The position numbers and the translations under genes were made by a program. Below are positions 23,174-36,913 of a stretch of DNA of 64,000 bases, in pieces (positions within the stretch are counted from its first letter, which is position 1; each line of letters opens with the position of its first letter). Source of the stretch: Spirodela intermedia (Eukaryota > Streptophyta > Magnoliopsida > Alismatales > Araceae); the NCBI GenBank assembly GCA_902729315.2, contig LR746266.1:6027259-6091258 (forward strand), read 5' to 3'. The notes beneath the pieces are model-generated. The model was not told the origin of the DNA. It saw only the letters and a program-made list of their open reading frames with translations, and searched no databases.

Positions 23174-26100
23174 ATGGGTAAGCCGATGGAAAAGCTGCAA
23201 GATTTGATCGAAGAAGCGAAGGTCAGGACCGTTGGTTGGGGCATTTGCATCTTCGGCATCGCCTACTTCCTCTCTCGTAAGCAAATTTCTCTACGGCTGA
23301 GGCTTTGGAGACATGTCATATTATGGGTGAAAAAAGTTCTTTATAACCAGATTTTCTTTTTCTCCTGGGAGTTTACCTCTGTCTCTCTGGCCGCAGTTCG
23401 AGTTCAAGTTTCGTGCTTATCTTGGAACAAACGATCTGATTCATTTATTCCTAGTTTATAGCATTTCCCGATTTTTTCCTAAATTTCAATTTTTAAATTT
23501 TATATTGGTATTTTGCCTCACAGACAAATTGTGTGGTGAAATGAACCTATAGTTAGGTTCAGCGGTTAAACTAACCTTTTGTCATACAAGTATCACATAG
23601 AAATGTGATTTAGCAAGCTTGACTTTGACAGAGAATACCAAGAAAGCGGAAAACTTCCCATTTCTCATATTTGTTAGGTGTTCTTCTGCCTTCTGTTTGA
23701 AAACCCTTCCAGCATCTTATTGAGTTCATAGAGTTTCATTTGATATATGTTGATATGAATTCTACAAGTGTTTTCCTGCTTTTGTTTATTCTGGGTTGTT
23801 AGGAGCTCAGTTGTTAGACATCGGAGAGTGCATGTTTATTAGGAAAAGCGCTCTAGTCACCACCTTCTAAATGCCTAACTTTATTTCTGGAAACTCATTG
23901 TTATGCAGTATTTTACAATACATGCAAATTTTAGTATAACATTGTTTTTTCTATTTTCACATTCATGTGATAGTTTACGGATTTTAAAATTTTATTATCA
24001 CATAAGAAAAAATGAGAGAAGAAATACCTGGACCAGAAGTTCCTCTCATACATTCTTGTCTTCTTGTTTCTCAATCCTATCTGTGAGTTTTATTGTCGGA
24101 GAATGAAATTACTGAAGAAATCCGTGTTTAGATATTATAAACATATATCCATGAAAAGCACCCATCCAGATCATCTTTGCGGAAGGCATTTTACAAATGT
24201 AGCTGTGCTCCAGTTTTGTTATCTCTGAAAGAACCGGGGACAGTATATCTTTTGGGATGAAAAGATTCTAAATGGGACTAGGTAATCGTATGCTCCTGCA
24301 CACAATAGTCTCATTTTAAACCCTCAATCTCTCCCTCTCTCCCCCCTCCCTTCCTCTACGCAAAGCAAGCATTATTACAGCTGCATTTTGTAGGTGTAAT
24401 AATGTACAACAGAGTTTAGTCAATCTCCATTTGGAAAAATTTGCTAGCTTTAGTTTGTCTGATCCATTTTCTTTCTTCTGTTTCTGTATAGTGTGGTGAT
24501 AAAAAAGAGCTTGTCTGGCCGGAATCTTTTTATGATGATGCATTCTCTTGTGGTGTCCAATGAAATACCTTTACACTGGCATCTTGTAAAATGTCTAACC
24601 TTTAATATTGATAAAGAAACTGTCGCTGCTGTTTTTTTCATTTTGTGTTGTTAGAAATGTTGAACAAATGTATTTTTGTTTAAGATATCAGAGCAGAGTC
24701 CTCGTCATGTATCCTTCGCTTTACAACACGTTTATAATAAAATTTCCCTTTTTTATTGGTTATTGAACCTGTATTCTGCAGGCGTTCTATTAACTAACAG
24801 ATGTTGTCAGTTTGTATGTATTCTTAAGATATTCTCATTTAAATGATTCATTGATTTATTTCAATTTTTTTGTCATAGATACAAGCAAGTCAATGTGGAC
24901 AAATATCCCCATCGCAATTCTCATATTCTCTGCATTTCGTTATCTATCTTATGAGGTGGAGGTTCGCTGGAAAATCCGACCCACTTACAGGCCAACTTAC
25001 CTTTCTCATTTAGAAAAGAGACAATTGCCTATCAATGATCCTCGCCTCTCAACTTCACCGTCTGTGCCCAGATTGAAGAGGAAAATAAATTCCCCACCAA
25101 TCGAAGCTGCCATCAGTGGTTTTATAGATAAGATTTTACAGGATTTTGTTATAGATTTGTGGTATTCGTCTATTACTCCTGACAAGGATGCCCCAGAGTT
25201 GATACGTCTTTTATTACTTGATGTTCTTGGAGAAATATCTGGAAGGATCAAAGAGATCAATCTTGTTGATTTATTGACAAGGTGCTTTTGTGTTACTTTT
25301 GTAAGTCACCAACAATTTATTCTTTACCAAATCATTGCAGAGGTGGCTTATAACTCAATTGATTTTCTTTTACTTTTCAGGGATATGGTTGAATTGATAG
25401 GTAATCACCTAGATCTTTACAGAAGAAATCAATCTGAAATAGGAGTTGATATTATGGGAACCCTATCATTTGTGGAAAGAGATGAAAAATTGAAGCAGCA
25501 CCTCATAGCATCAAAAGAACTTCATCCTGCTTTAATATCTCCAGAGTGTGAGTACAAGGTGTGAGTTATGAGTTCAGATTGCTATTAGTTATTATCTTTC
25601 ATTTTTATCACTATTTCAGTTTTATATATGCCCCCAATATGCCTGATTCCCAATATGTTTTCAATAGCATCACCTCTTCCTTGATTATCTTTAGGTTCTT
25701 CAACGCCTTGTTGGGGGTGTTTTAGCTTCAGTCTTGAGGCCACAAGAAGCTCAATGTCCGCTTGCCAGGTGCTTTAGCAGAGAATTTCTGACATGCTTGG
25801 TGATGCAACCTATTATGAATTTTGCCAGCCCAGGGTGAGCTTTTTCCTCAATCTTGACAGCTCTATCAAGGCAAATCGGCCATTTGTTCTCTGGATTTTA
25901 ATCTGAACATTTTTTCTTCGTATGTTTTTCCATTATTATTTTGATATCAGAAATGCTAGACTTATATCCACGTATTTAAGGAAAACGCTTAGTTCTATCA
26001 ATGACCAAGCATGCATTGCCCTTTAATGCAAATAGTTGAAGTTTGCTTTTATTTTCCAGTCATAAAACTTCGTGAACTGAGCTGCGGTGCTTTTATGTCT

Positions 26101-29100
26101 GCATCTTGGTTCTATATCTGATATTGTGTTTTTCATATCTCAAGCATCTTGATTTTTAATCTTTTACCACTTCACTCTCATGTTGTACAATGCACTACCA
26201 TGCACTCTCTCCCCTATGAAATGTTTTTTTCTTACTTCTAGAAATAGTCATACCCCCAACCGAAATTAACGAAGTTCTAAAGGTTCACCAGCTAAGTACC
26301 TCATTGTCTCCCAACCTACAATTAGCAAACTCGGAAAGATCAACTACTAAAAACAGTTTTCTTTGTCCTCAACATAAAATTGGGTCATGTTATTAGGTCC
26401 ATCATGAAAGCGTGAGGATAAGGTTTTTTTTAAGTTGAAAATATTTTTCTAATCTTTACAATATTTTGGATTTTTGAAATTATTTTCTAATCTTTACGTC
26501 CAGAGTTTCATGAAAAAAGCCCATCAAAATTTATAGCCTCGTTTCTGTTATGAGTATCACAGGTAATAAATCATGGTCAATCCTTTGTACAGAAGATGCA
26601 ATTAACACTGACTGCACTATTGTGAGGAGTATATGAACTGAAGAATCTCTGATAGATTTTGAATATGCATGGTTGAATTCTTAAAATTAAAAATCCTTCC
26701 AACCAAACAGAAATTTCCAAACATCTTGCTTCCCAAAAGAAACCTATATTGTTGGCATTCAAACATGTGTTCAAGCTGTAGTGGAAAAGCAATGGAGTCT
26801 AAAACTAAATCACTGGAATAAAGAAGAAATGTATTGTAAAGGAAATATGCAAGCAATGGAGCAAACTTATCTTGGAGGGGAACTTTGGAAACACTTCGAG
26901 GCTTCTCAATTTGGGCATTGTTATGATTACGCTTCACGTTCTGATGTTTTGTTAGAATTCATATCTTGTTCTGCTTTCATGTTAAAATAATTTGATGTTT
27001 TCAGGTTTATCAACGAATTAATTGAGCAGCTTTTCCTCATTCCTAAGGAAGATAAGAATGAGGATATTCATGGTGACAAACCACCCAGTGCATTTACAGA
27101 GGTTCATGGAACTACCGTTAACTGCGAACCTGCTATGAGAGGGAATGAGACTTCAAATCATTCTAAGAATACGTTATTGGTTAAAACTGCCGAACTGCCT
27201 TTGAGTGTTTCTGAGAAAAGTCGTGCAATATCATCCCATGTAAACTCGGAATATCCACCTCCACAGTCGGCAGATTGGGCAAGAGTTCTAGATGCTGCAA
27301 CTCAAAGAAGAACTCAAATTCTTGCTCCTGAAAATCTTGAGAATATGTGGACAAGAGGAAGAAACTATAAGAAGAAGACTGCTGACCTTGTTAAAGCAGT
27401 GGCTTCGCCTGGCTCTGTGATTACTTCATCAGGGCCTTTGATGACCGCGGGAATTCTGAGCGGTACTGTTCTTAGTGGAAATATGACAAAAGAACCACCG
27501 GTAAACTTCCAGAAAAATGTGGGAAGGACAGATGAGAGGCCTACTGTCAGATTGCATGACCTCAGATCCAATCCTCAACAAAGCGGAGATATAGTTTTGG
27601 CTCAAAACTTTAGGAGGGAACCATCCAAAATTGACGAATCTCATTCTTCTAATGGGCCGAAGAACGATGTAAAGCAGCATGCAAAAAGTAACAAAGATCA
27701 TCTTAAGCGATCTAGTAGCGCTTCTGCTTTAGTAGACAGACCTTATAGTGGCACTAAGTTCATGTCTGAAGACAATGAAGCTATGCTCTCTCGTGAGTTA
27801 CATACTGAACAATTTGGTAGGCATCCGGAAGAGCTCAGTGTAAAGAGTGCCTCTGACCTGCACTCCCACAGTGAAACGTCCTTGCTTGTTCCAAAACTCA
27901 GATGCCGGGTTAGATGTTTTCTTTTATCACCAAAAATGCACTTTTTTACCATTAGAACTTTATTACCTGCATATGTAGGTACTCAAATATGTCTATTGGC
28001 TACCAATTTTAAGCCTCATCGCAAAGTTTGACTTTTGTGCGGCTGCCTTGTCCATTTGATCTGTCTGATTGTTGAAAGTAACTTGTTCCACCTTTAAGTT
28101 AAAAAAGAAAACTAATGAAGCAGTCCAAAAACGCGGTGGACGCGAGCTTGGAATATAACAACTACCTTTCAGATCATATTGTTGACCAGTTACTCATGTT
28201 TATTTCTCTTATGTCTTCTAAACTATCCAGGTGATAGGAGCATGCTTCGAAAAAATCAGCTCAAAATCTTTTGCAGTATATTCAATTGCTGTAGCTGATG
28301 CTGAGAACCAAATTTGGATTGTAAAACGGAGGTACGCCTATCACATGCATTTCATATTTAAGGTTTACCTTCTTGGTTACGGGTCCCACCAGTCCAGAGA
28401 ACCAAAAAAGTTGTGGTGAACCATGTGAAGTTCATACTAACCCATGGCGATTCTGTGTTGGAACCCAAACCTGCAGAACCCATGTTCGACCAACCATGTA
28501 ATGCACTAGAACTGTTATTTTGAGATTGCTTGGAAACATGTTCTTATTGCACATTCATTCATTCATTGTTTTTCAAGAGGACAACTCTAGAAGTTCGCAT
28601 TGCAAAAACTGAGAAAAATTCTAAAATAAGTAATTCCTTTTAAACTATAGCGTTTTTACCCATCATCAAGGATGCGTAACTGGAAGATCATTTCTAGAAA
28701 AAATGGGAGATATTCTGAACTATAGCTATGTGGTCGAATTCTCATTCTAAGAACTCATCCTTTAAGCATTCGCCTTACTGAGAATAACTTCCGTCAAAAA
28801 AGTTAGATTCTATCTCTCTCCAAATTAGTCAGAAAACTGAAAAAGGCTTCTTGTTTGAGCAAGCCACTATGATCTGCTGTAAAGAAAAAAGAATGCTTGA
28901 GCAAGCCAACAGAGAGCATCAAACAAAAGAATGTTCGGTCAAACCATGCAGTCAGAAAGAAAGTCACCTCTCTATGGGGTTGCTTAATTTTATAAGCTCG
29001 CGATTCGACTTTAAACATTATAGACTGTTACCAAACGATCTAGGATTAGTTAGTCTGCCAATTCCCGTTTCAAAGAACTATTAAAACTAGGTGGCCATTT

Positions 29101-32100
29101 ATTTGATGGAGTCAGCTCAGACCTCAAATATTGGTCATTTAGTACAATGAGATGTATGTATTATCATAGTTTGGTATAGAAAATGAATTTTAATTCCTTG
29201 GCATAGGTCTACACGATGAAAAATGAACCTTGAACGCTACCATGTAAAGAACTCGAGATAAATCTCTTTGAGTTGGAAACTTTTTTTGTAATGGCATCCT
29301 AGAGAAGCCTTCTCAACAAAAAAAAATAAAATCAGAATTTCCGTATAGCCAATTTTTCCTTAACAGAGTACCTCAGCAGAGAGCATCTAAGTTAAAAGCA
29401 ATATAAATTGGTGTAATTTAATCCGGATTTCAGTAGTAGATCACTTTGCTTTGTCTTTTTTTTCATGCACGGGAAAGTATAACCCCGTAAATGTCATTAA
29501 CTTCAAGGCCGTGATAGGTAAATTCAATGCTTGATGTTTTTTCCCTGAACATCGACAGCAACAGATGTATATTCAGTATAATGTAGCTGAATTATTTTCA
29601 AATCAGTAGTCAAAGTTAAAAGATAATTAATCAGAAAGTAATTCTCGTTTTGTTTCCACTGAAATTATGTTCCCAATGGAAAGCCATCATGATTGACATG
29701 GTTTCTAACCTGCAGATACCGGAATTTTGAACGGCTACACCGGCATCTTAAGGATATTCCTAATTATGCATTGCATTTGCCCCCAAAGAGATTTCTTTCA
29801 TCTAGTATCGATGACTCTTTTGTGCATCAGCGATGTATATTGCTCGACAAATATTTGCAAGTATGATCCCATTCTCAATTTATTGAAGTTTTTTATCTTC
29901 AAATCCCTCTTAATATGTTTTCATTATCTATACAGGATCTTTTGTCAGTTCCAAATGTTGCTGAGCAACATGAAGTATGGGACTTTTTCAGTGTTTCCTC
30001 AAAGGTATTCTTCTATCTGGCGTACTTCGACAAAAGTCTTCTGTTGCAAATGAATTGTAGAACTAATGTTCCGTTTTGTTTTGTTGAAGAACTATTCTTT
30101 TGGCAAATCTACCTCGGTGATGAAAACATTGGCAGGTACCCATTCTTTCTTAGTTTTTTTGGTGTTCTTAGTTTTTTTTTTCTTTAGCCACCATTCTATC
30201 AATTTACATTTCCAAGTGCTTACATTCATCTATGCCTCGTGTGTAACTCTTCTTGGCTGTCAGTTTCATTCATTGAACTGCTAGTCGATAGATGATTAGT
30301 ATTATTGTTCATTTACAGTAAAAAACTCTGTGCTCAATCATTGTTGTCTATCCCAACAATTCTGTAGTAAAGTCGTCAAAAGATGAAACTAATGAGTAGG
30401 TCCTTGGATTGATTCGAAGTGGATCAGTGTGTGGGCCAACTAGTGTTTTGGATACAAACTTATCATAGAGTGATCATCGAATGAATTTCACACCTCTAAA
30501 TCCATGAGAAATAACATCTGCTTTGTTGTTTTAATTTTGAGCAGTTAATGTTGATGATGCCATGGATGACATAGTTCGCCAGTTTAAAGGTGTTTCGGAT
30601 GGCATTCTTCGAAAAGTTTCTGGATCGCCATCACCATCATTGACTCACACTGTTTCTCCACAAAAAGCAGAGACGTCTTTGGCTTTGCCTTGGAATGACG
30701 ATGTTAACAAGCCTAGTTCAAGTGACAGAAATTTAGAAAGTTATCGTAGCAGTAACCTGGATATGTCCAATAGCATGTCTGATGATGAAATCCAGGATGA
30801 AGAGGTTTCTACTGCGTCAATCAATGGTTGGCACTCAGATAATGAATTGAACACCAAAGCTTTTCCTCCGCGGGTGGTCAAATGGTCTGAAGAGTCTGAA
30901 AGCTTCAATTCCCAGAGGGACCAGCAGTCTGGAAAGCCTGACAGGCTTGGGTTAGCTGAATATTTAGCTGCTAATTCTTCAGTATTGTCTGATCCTTTGG
31001 AAGCTCAGAACAGCGCTCCACCCGAGGTAATGAAATATCTCAAAATTCGTTTCTTCTATGAGTTCATCCTTCATGTCTGACATGACCAGCATATGAAGCA
31101 TCATTCTAGTTAAGTAACGCTTGCCAAGCCCCTCAATTAACAAAATTTGAAATCTGACTCGTTACTCCATATAGGTTTGAATTTTGATTATTGTCAAATT
31201 CCAAAAAAAGAACGAACATATTTTCCTACAGGTTTAAATATTTATTAACTATTAACCATCGTAGCTGTTATCTTAGTTGTGAGCTATTTTTCTGATGGCT
31301 TTTCACATGAGGCGGAATGTTGCCTTTACTGTGATGCGACTATTTTTAAGGTTTAGACGTTTTCATGGACCAGTTTTAACATACACTTTTAGTCACTGCT
31401 CAGACTAATACGTATTAAAAAAATCAAAAAGAATGGCAAAGTTTCATATTAAGGTATAACTCTTTCATATTTTAGTATTTTTTCTGTTGTCCGTGTCTTT
31501 TTTTGGGCAGAAAATAAAAAATAAAATAAACATTTAGATAATTCCCATTATTTTGTGGGGGTAACAAGTGTGAAGGAGAGGTATATTTGCTCAGTTTGTC
31601 CCTTGAGCAAGGTCTGTCCATATACCCGAAACACTCGATTTTAGGGTTTACTTTGTGGTGACTGTCCATCAGATCAACATCCTACAAGATCTGTTTATAT
31701 ATTTGTACAATTTACAATGAGACGCAAATAACCCAGTGCTACATCAATCAATAAGAGTATATCTGTCTCTCTCGTAAAATCAATACAGCTGTACTTGTGC
31801 CTGCATAAATAAATGTCAGATCCCTGTTATTGTGTCCGGGCCCAATAACCAGGCTCTGGACAATAAAAAAGTTTGAAGGAAGAAAAGAATGATCACGATG
31901 GCTTTTCGACAGAAATTATCAGAATGCGTTCGGGGGGTCAGCTTGCTTCCCCTTTTGATACTTCTTTAAGCATTTTTGATAGAAACTATCAAAACGCTGC
32001 TAAAGGATATCTCCTGCTACAAAATCATAGAAAAGACTCGTTTTTTTTGTACTAAAACTGTTTCATTTGGTTTTGCAGTGGACCCCACCTAATGTAAGCG

Positions 32101-35100
32101 TTCCTTTGCTGAATCTGGTTGATAAGATATTCCAGCTTAATAGAAGAGGCTGGCTACGGTATGCTTGTTCTGTTTTGCATACTTTGAAGTGTTTTCAAGT
32201 ATTTAAATTGGAATCTGTCTGGATATTTATCTGTGCTCTAGTACGTCGCTTATGTCAATGGCATGAGAAGATAAAAGAAAGAAAGAAGTAAAGTGTTTGT
32301 GGGGAGTCATCATTAATCCTGGTGATTGGGAAACACACAACGGTGAGCCTACCCTGGCCTTCTTTCTTCCTTGATAAAGAAAATCTCTCAAGCAGAAGGC
32401 CGATTTGTGAACAATATGTGGACAATCATCACTACGAATCATAACTATGAGAACTCTATGAATGACGACCTTGGAGGCGAAAGAACTTAAGGGGTGCTCC
32501 CATAACTTGTCAAAGCCCTGACTAGGCACAGAATCTGTCTGACAGTATACCATCTTCATGGAAGCCTTTTTTGAATAATTGCCGTGACAGTCCCTCGTAT
32601 ATTTTATTTAAACCGAAGTTTTCATGTTACCCAAGTACTAGGGGCGTCAATGTGCTGCTAGGCTTAGCCTACATATTTTTAACAGGGGCCATTTCTATGT
32701 GCAAGGCCTGATTCCTCTTCCAAACTTGTGTTTTGGCCTAAGTTCAGGAAAGATAAATAGCCTGAATTTCCAGACTGGTCTCGCTCACTGAAACACCTCA
32801 AATACACAAGCGGCTCAAATACACAAGCGGCGAAGAACTCATGCCCTCTGAATTCTGACTTCTACTGGTTTGAATCATGAGAAAACAACCTTAGAATCTG
32901 TTTGATCTTTCAGAAATATCATAGTTTCTGTATCAGTATTGGGACAAGTTGAAAAAACTGTCTAAATTGGTCTCAAAGTCAGATAAAGTCGGTTCTGACT
33001 GGTACAAGTCTAGTAACAAAACTATCAGTATTTCCTTAAAAACCTGCTGTCTAGGTTGTTGCGAATCATAATTCATATCAAGGATCAGAATTATGAAAAC
33101 TGAATCTGGATCATGTCTGTGGTATGAGTCACTTTGGTTCATGTTGCGTTACTATGGATGTCCCCTCTCTCCGACATTCAACTTTATTTTCTCTATCTAG
33201 CTGCAAATTGAAAGTCAGATGACCAGAATTCTCATTACACATTAGATTCATTTTTCAATTTGGATCAGAATGTAGATAAAGATACTTTAGATTGACCGCC
33301 AGAATAGGTCTCATGGCATTATCATATATGTGTGATATCGAATATATATAGTCGCTCGCGTGTGCGCATGCACACACGCACACAGTTTAATCTTTTGCAT
33401 ATTCTGATCATTAATCTGATTGTTTTAAAGTGAAAGCCAAAAGTTATTTATCATATATTGCCATATATAAGAGTTAGACAATCTGCCATAAAGTTCCATC
33501 ATAGAATGTTTGGCCTTCCTTTTTTTTGTATAACATCAATGATAAAGTCTGATTTCATTTTACGGATTTTTTATTCCTTTAGAAGGCAGGTCTTCTGGAT
33601 TTCAAAACAGATTTTGCAATTAATGATGGAAGATGCTTTTGATGACTGGCTTTTAAGGCAAATTCATTGGCTTCGCCAGGATGACATCATTGCTCAGGGG
33701 ATAGACTGGATCAAGAACGTAAGATTATTGTTCTTCCTTTATTGTACCAATCCCTGTGTCAATAAAATCTAGTACTTGTTTTCACAATGTCCTATGGTAG
33801 AACATGCGCTACATTTTTTATTTTTTAAAAAATATTAAATAAGTGAAATTATTCATATAGTGCGCGTTATTCTTCACTTGTTGATTTTGGTAAATTTTAC
33901 AACATTGCTCGGCAAAATGTTCTACCGACTAAAACCTTATGAAAGGCATATTGCATTCCATCCCTATTTTCTCTTTCGTTTTCTTTATTATTTATTTTAT
34001 GTTTGTAGTTAATGTCCCAGTGATGCATCTGGTCTAACCCTGCAATCACACAGCCCCATTCCAAGTGATGGTGTAACTTGTGCATGAAACTTTGCATCAA
34101 TGGAAAGATCCGCTTTTTACAGTCTTGATATCTGCTATTTTGTGCATTTGCATCATGGAGATCGAATGCAATTTGTTTGTTGAGCTATTCCTTCTCCTTC
34201 AGTTGCTTTTTTTTTTTTACAGGATTAATTTATTTGAATTCGTATTCCATTTTGTCTGTGAACAGTATTTGACAGCGTGACTAAAAGTTATTGATTAGAA
34301 GTATCGAAATCATTGGTTCCTAGAACCATTTATTGATAAGAAGGCCCAAATTCATTGGCAAATTTTATTTATTTTCGTTTGCTATGTGATCGTCAGGCTC
34401 TCTGGCCGAATGGTACATTCTTTATGAAGATGGAGAGCAGTCTAGGCAAAATGGACGATATTCACGCGAATCAGGTCTCACCGAGCACGGGGCCCGGTAG
34501 TAAGGGCCAGAAGCCAAGCTCTTTCGAACTACAGCTTGAGGCAGCTCGTAGAGCAAGTGACATTAAGAAAATGTTTCTGGGTGAGTAGCCAACCAAAAGG
34601 ATTGAATTATACTATCCTGTGTCTTATCTCCTGAAGCATATATAAAAATCTTACCCTCATCTTATCAGAGTCTTATCCTGTAAAGAAATTCCTGCAATTT
34701 GCACCTTCCTGGGTCTTGTTCAGATATCCTTGGAATTTTTTTAGCAATCTGTCCGCTGGTGACTAGTAACCGACCACTCAGGAGTGCATCTTATCTATGT
34801 CGTAACCTTGTTCTAAACTCCTATGCAGATGGGGCTCCCACAGCATTAGTCAGCTTAATCGGGTATAAGCAATACAGGCGTTGTGCCAAAGACGTATATT
34901 ATTTCCTCCAGGTCAGCCATCTCTGGTTCTAGGATTCTCTCTTGGGCTCTACAAGGCCTCTGCCATGGCTTTTTTCCCCCTATCTCATTCTGATCTGATC
35001 CATCCTGCTGCCTTGTATGTTCCTGCAGTCTACCGTCTGTGTGAAACAGCTCGCTTACGGAATGCTGGAGTTACTTATCGTGTCAATATTCCCCGAACTC

Positions 35101-35154
35101 CGCAATCTTGTCGAAGGCATGCATCAGAGAAAACACATTCAGACAGAAATGTAG
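23174..35154 (+). CDS. PXA-PX-Nexin_C sorting nexin (SNX13/14/19-like)
   Basis: Fifteen exons: 23174-23276, 24879-25281, 25381-25558, 25695-25834, 27005-27908, 28231-28331, 29716-29860, 29936-30004, 30090-30135, 30545-31026, 32079-32158, 33583-33718, 34397-34580, 34829-34911 and 35029-35154. They give 1059 aa. A membrane-tethered phosphoinositide-binding protein, likely of endosomes, vacuole or ER contacts. Two hydrophobic segments lie at ~20-35 and ~41-58. The PXA domain follows (~100-290, including AAISGFIDKILQDFVIDLWY), then a long Ser-rich linker in exon 5. The PX domain spans ~575-690, with RRYRNFERLH for PI3P binding and LPPKRFLSSS. The C-terminal Nexin_C domain (~865-1040) includes WLRRQVFWISKQILQL and the GAPTALVSLIGYKQYRRC block. 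It resembles Arabidopsis At1g15240/At2g15900. Introns of 1-1.6 kb contain no second gene. Confidence 0.93.
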
Positions 35155-35248
35155 TCCTTTGAAGATTCTTCCTCTCGAGTATGGACTGCGATGTTGTCGA
35201 GCACCCAGCTGCATTGTGTGGCTCTTGCCCTACCACTTTGTACATAGG

Positions 35249-35349
35249 TTTCTTCTTCTTCTTCTTCTTCTTCTTCTTCTTCTTCTTCTTCTTCTTCTTC
35301 TTCTTCTTCTTCTTCTTCTTCTTCTTCTTCTTCTTCTTCTTCTTTTTCT
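35249..35349 (+). repeat. (TTC)n microsatellite, 3' UTR of sorting nexin
   Basis: About 32 nearly perfect TTC units begin about 95 bp after the sorting nexin stop codon, so the run probably lies in the 3' UTR and would be a UUC tract in the RNA. Confidence 0.95.
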
Positions 35350-35739
35350 CATCTTTGCACCTTACCCTCGTTGATTATGCGCGGGGGAAGCCCTGAGATC
35401 AGGTGGGGGGGTGGGGCCTCTGTAAATGCCTCTTGTATTTTCTCTCTCTATTTGTCTTCGGTTGCAGCTACACCATCACATTTCGATGGATTTATGTCAC
35501 ATGCTAATGCCCGTCTAGAAGAACGCCAGATGACACATCCGGCTGACTCCTGTGATGGGTTTTATATGGAGCAATGGGGAGATGATTTTGGAGGACTCAT
35601 TTTTATTTCGTGATCTCTTTGTCTGGAGGTGGATTTGTGTAGAGACTCTGGAATGTCGTGGAAATGTTTAGGGTAAACTGACTTCGGGTCCGTGCCGGAT
35701 AAGCCCATCATTAATAGATAGAGCTATGTCCATAGAGTG
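35350..35739. other. 3' flank of sorting nexin
   Basis: An 80-codon open frame (35371-35613) has no recognisable similarity. It probably belongs to the 3' UTR or intergenic DNA. Confidence 0.4.
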
Positions 35740-35744
35740 TGAAG

Positions 35745-36020
35745 ATGTCAACGCGCAAGGTCGAGCTAAGTCACCAGCTTGAGCCCAGATGTTTACATGA
35801 GATATATATATATATACGGCTGTTGAAACTAGGGTAACTTGGGTCGAGCTAAGTCACCAGCTTGAGCCCAGGTATTTTCATGAGAGAGAGAGAGAGAAGA
35901 GAGAGATGTGGCTGTTGAAACTAGGGTAACTTGGATCGTGCGAAGTCCAGCATGAGCCCAGTTTTTATGAGACGAGAGATGTTTTTATGAGAGAGAGAGA
36001 GAGAGATGTGGCTGTTAGGG
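35745..36020. repeat. three-copy tandem repeat of ~105 bp with embedded microsatellites
   Basis: Three consecutive units share the order GAGCTAAGTCACCAGC, TTGAGCCCAG, a T-rich spacer ending in ATGAGA, a microsatellite, then GGCTGTTGAAACTAGGGTAA. The microsatellite is (TA)n in unit 1 (about 35806) and (GA)n in units 2 and 3 (about 35884 and 35992). Unit 3 is the most degenerate: its core is shortened (GCGAAGTCCAGC) and it loses part of the end. It is non-coding, between two convergent genes. Confidence 0.85.
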
Positions 36021-36254
36021 TAATTTAGTATTTTGATACCTTAATTAAAAGTTACTACTTTTAGCTCAACCTTCAAAGAAATTACAAAGAATGAAACCAG
36101 TCAGAGAAAAAATAAAAGCACATAAATAATCAGCCGAAGTAATCCATAAGGAAAGTAACTCGGTAAAACACCAGCAGAGCAAAAGGGTCAAAAGGCTTCA
36201 GGGACACTTTAACTCGTAATACCTGCCCATCACTTCGTTATGACCCGTGTAAAC

Positions 36255-36838
36255 AAGAATTCCTCACTCAAGCACCCATCAACCAGTTCGGTACGAACTT
36301 TCAAGAGCACCCTCCATGTACCCAACCAGATATCTACAGTGCCGGGATGCCCTCCCCTTCCTAACCATGTACTGATGTACAAGCCACAGATGCCTCTGCC
36401 GCCTCTGAAGATGATACAAATTAGCAGATGGAAGCTGAGCAGCCGACGTTCTCTGCAGAATTTCCTGCGAATTATCTGGATTCCAAACCACTGGTTAACT
36501 CCAAAACAGCCACTTCCAACACCTCTCTCGGGTTTCAGCAGGCCTCAAGCTCAGTAGCTTCGCTGCTGCCCCAACAACGAAGGGAAAAAGTATTAGCAGA
36601 CAAGACGACCAGCTGTCGTCATTTGGAGATCTTTCTACAAATCATCTGGGTTTTCAAAAACATGCGGTGCTTGCTTCCAAAACCTCTCTTGGGTTCAGCA
36701 ATCTTCAAGCTCAGATGGCTCTGCCACTCCTGGGGAACGAGTAAATCAGTGGATGAAGCTAACAGACCGTTGTTTCTTGGAGATCTTTCTTCATGTCCAC
36801 AGAGAGCTTCATCTTCATCTGTTCACTTTCAAACATAA
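36255..36838 (+). pseudogene. unidentified decayed coding-like block with internal duplication
   Basis: I do not recognise the family. Read on the plus strand with frame changes, it gives protein-like segments: FLTQAPINQFGTNFQEHPP, then a stop, then AEFPANYLDSKPLVNSKT and NTSLGFQQASSSVAS. In another frame come SSFGDLSTNHLGFQKHAV and ASKTSLGFSNLQAQMA, then back to LFLGDLSSCPQRASSSS. The second group is a diverged copy of the first (LGFQ, SKT, TSLGF shared), so the DNA contains a duplicated module of about 150-200 bp. Stops and at least two frameshifts exclude a working gene as read. It lies in the 3' flank of the convergent S9 peptidase-family gene. Confidence 0.4.
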
Positions 36839-36913
36839 ACATTCGAGTGAGCTCCTCTAGCAGCGTAGGCCACAGCTACCCAAGGACTTCTACAGCCCAC
36901 GAGGTTAGCAAAG

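Noticed and set aside
26577-26990. Open frames on both strands in a sorting nexin intron
   Set aside because: AT-rich, no similarity, within the intron 25835-27004 bounded by clear exons.
35108-35374. Poly-Leu and poly-Phe frames
   Set aside because: Translations of the (TTC)n microsatellite.
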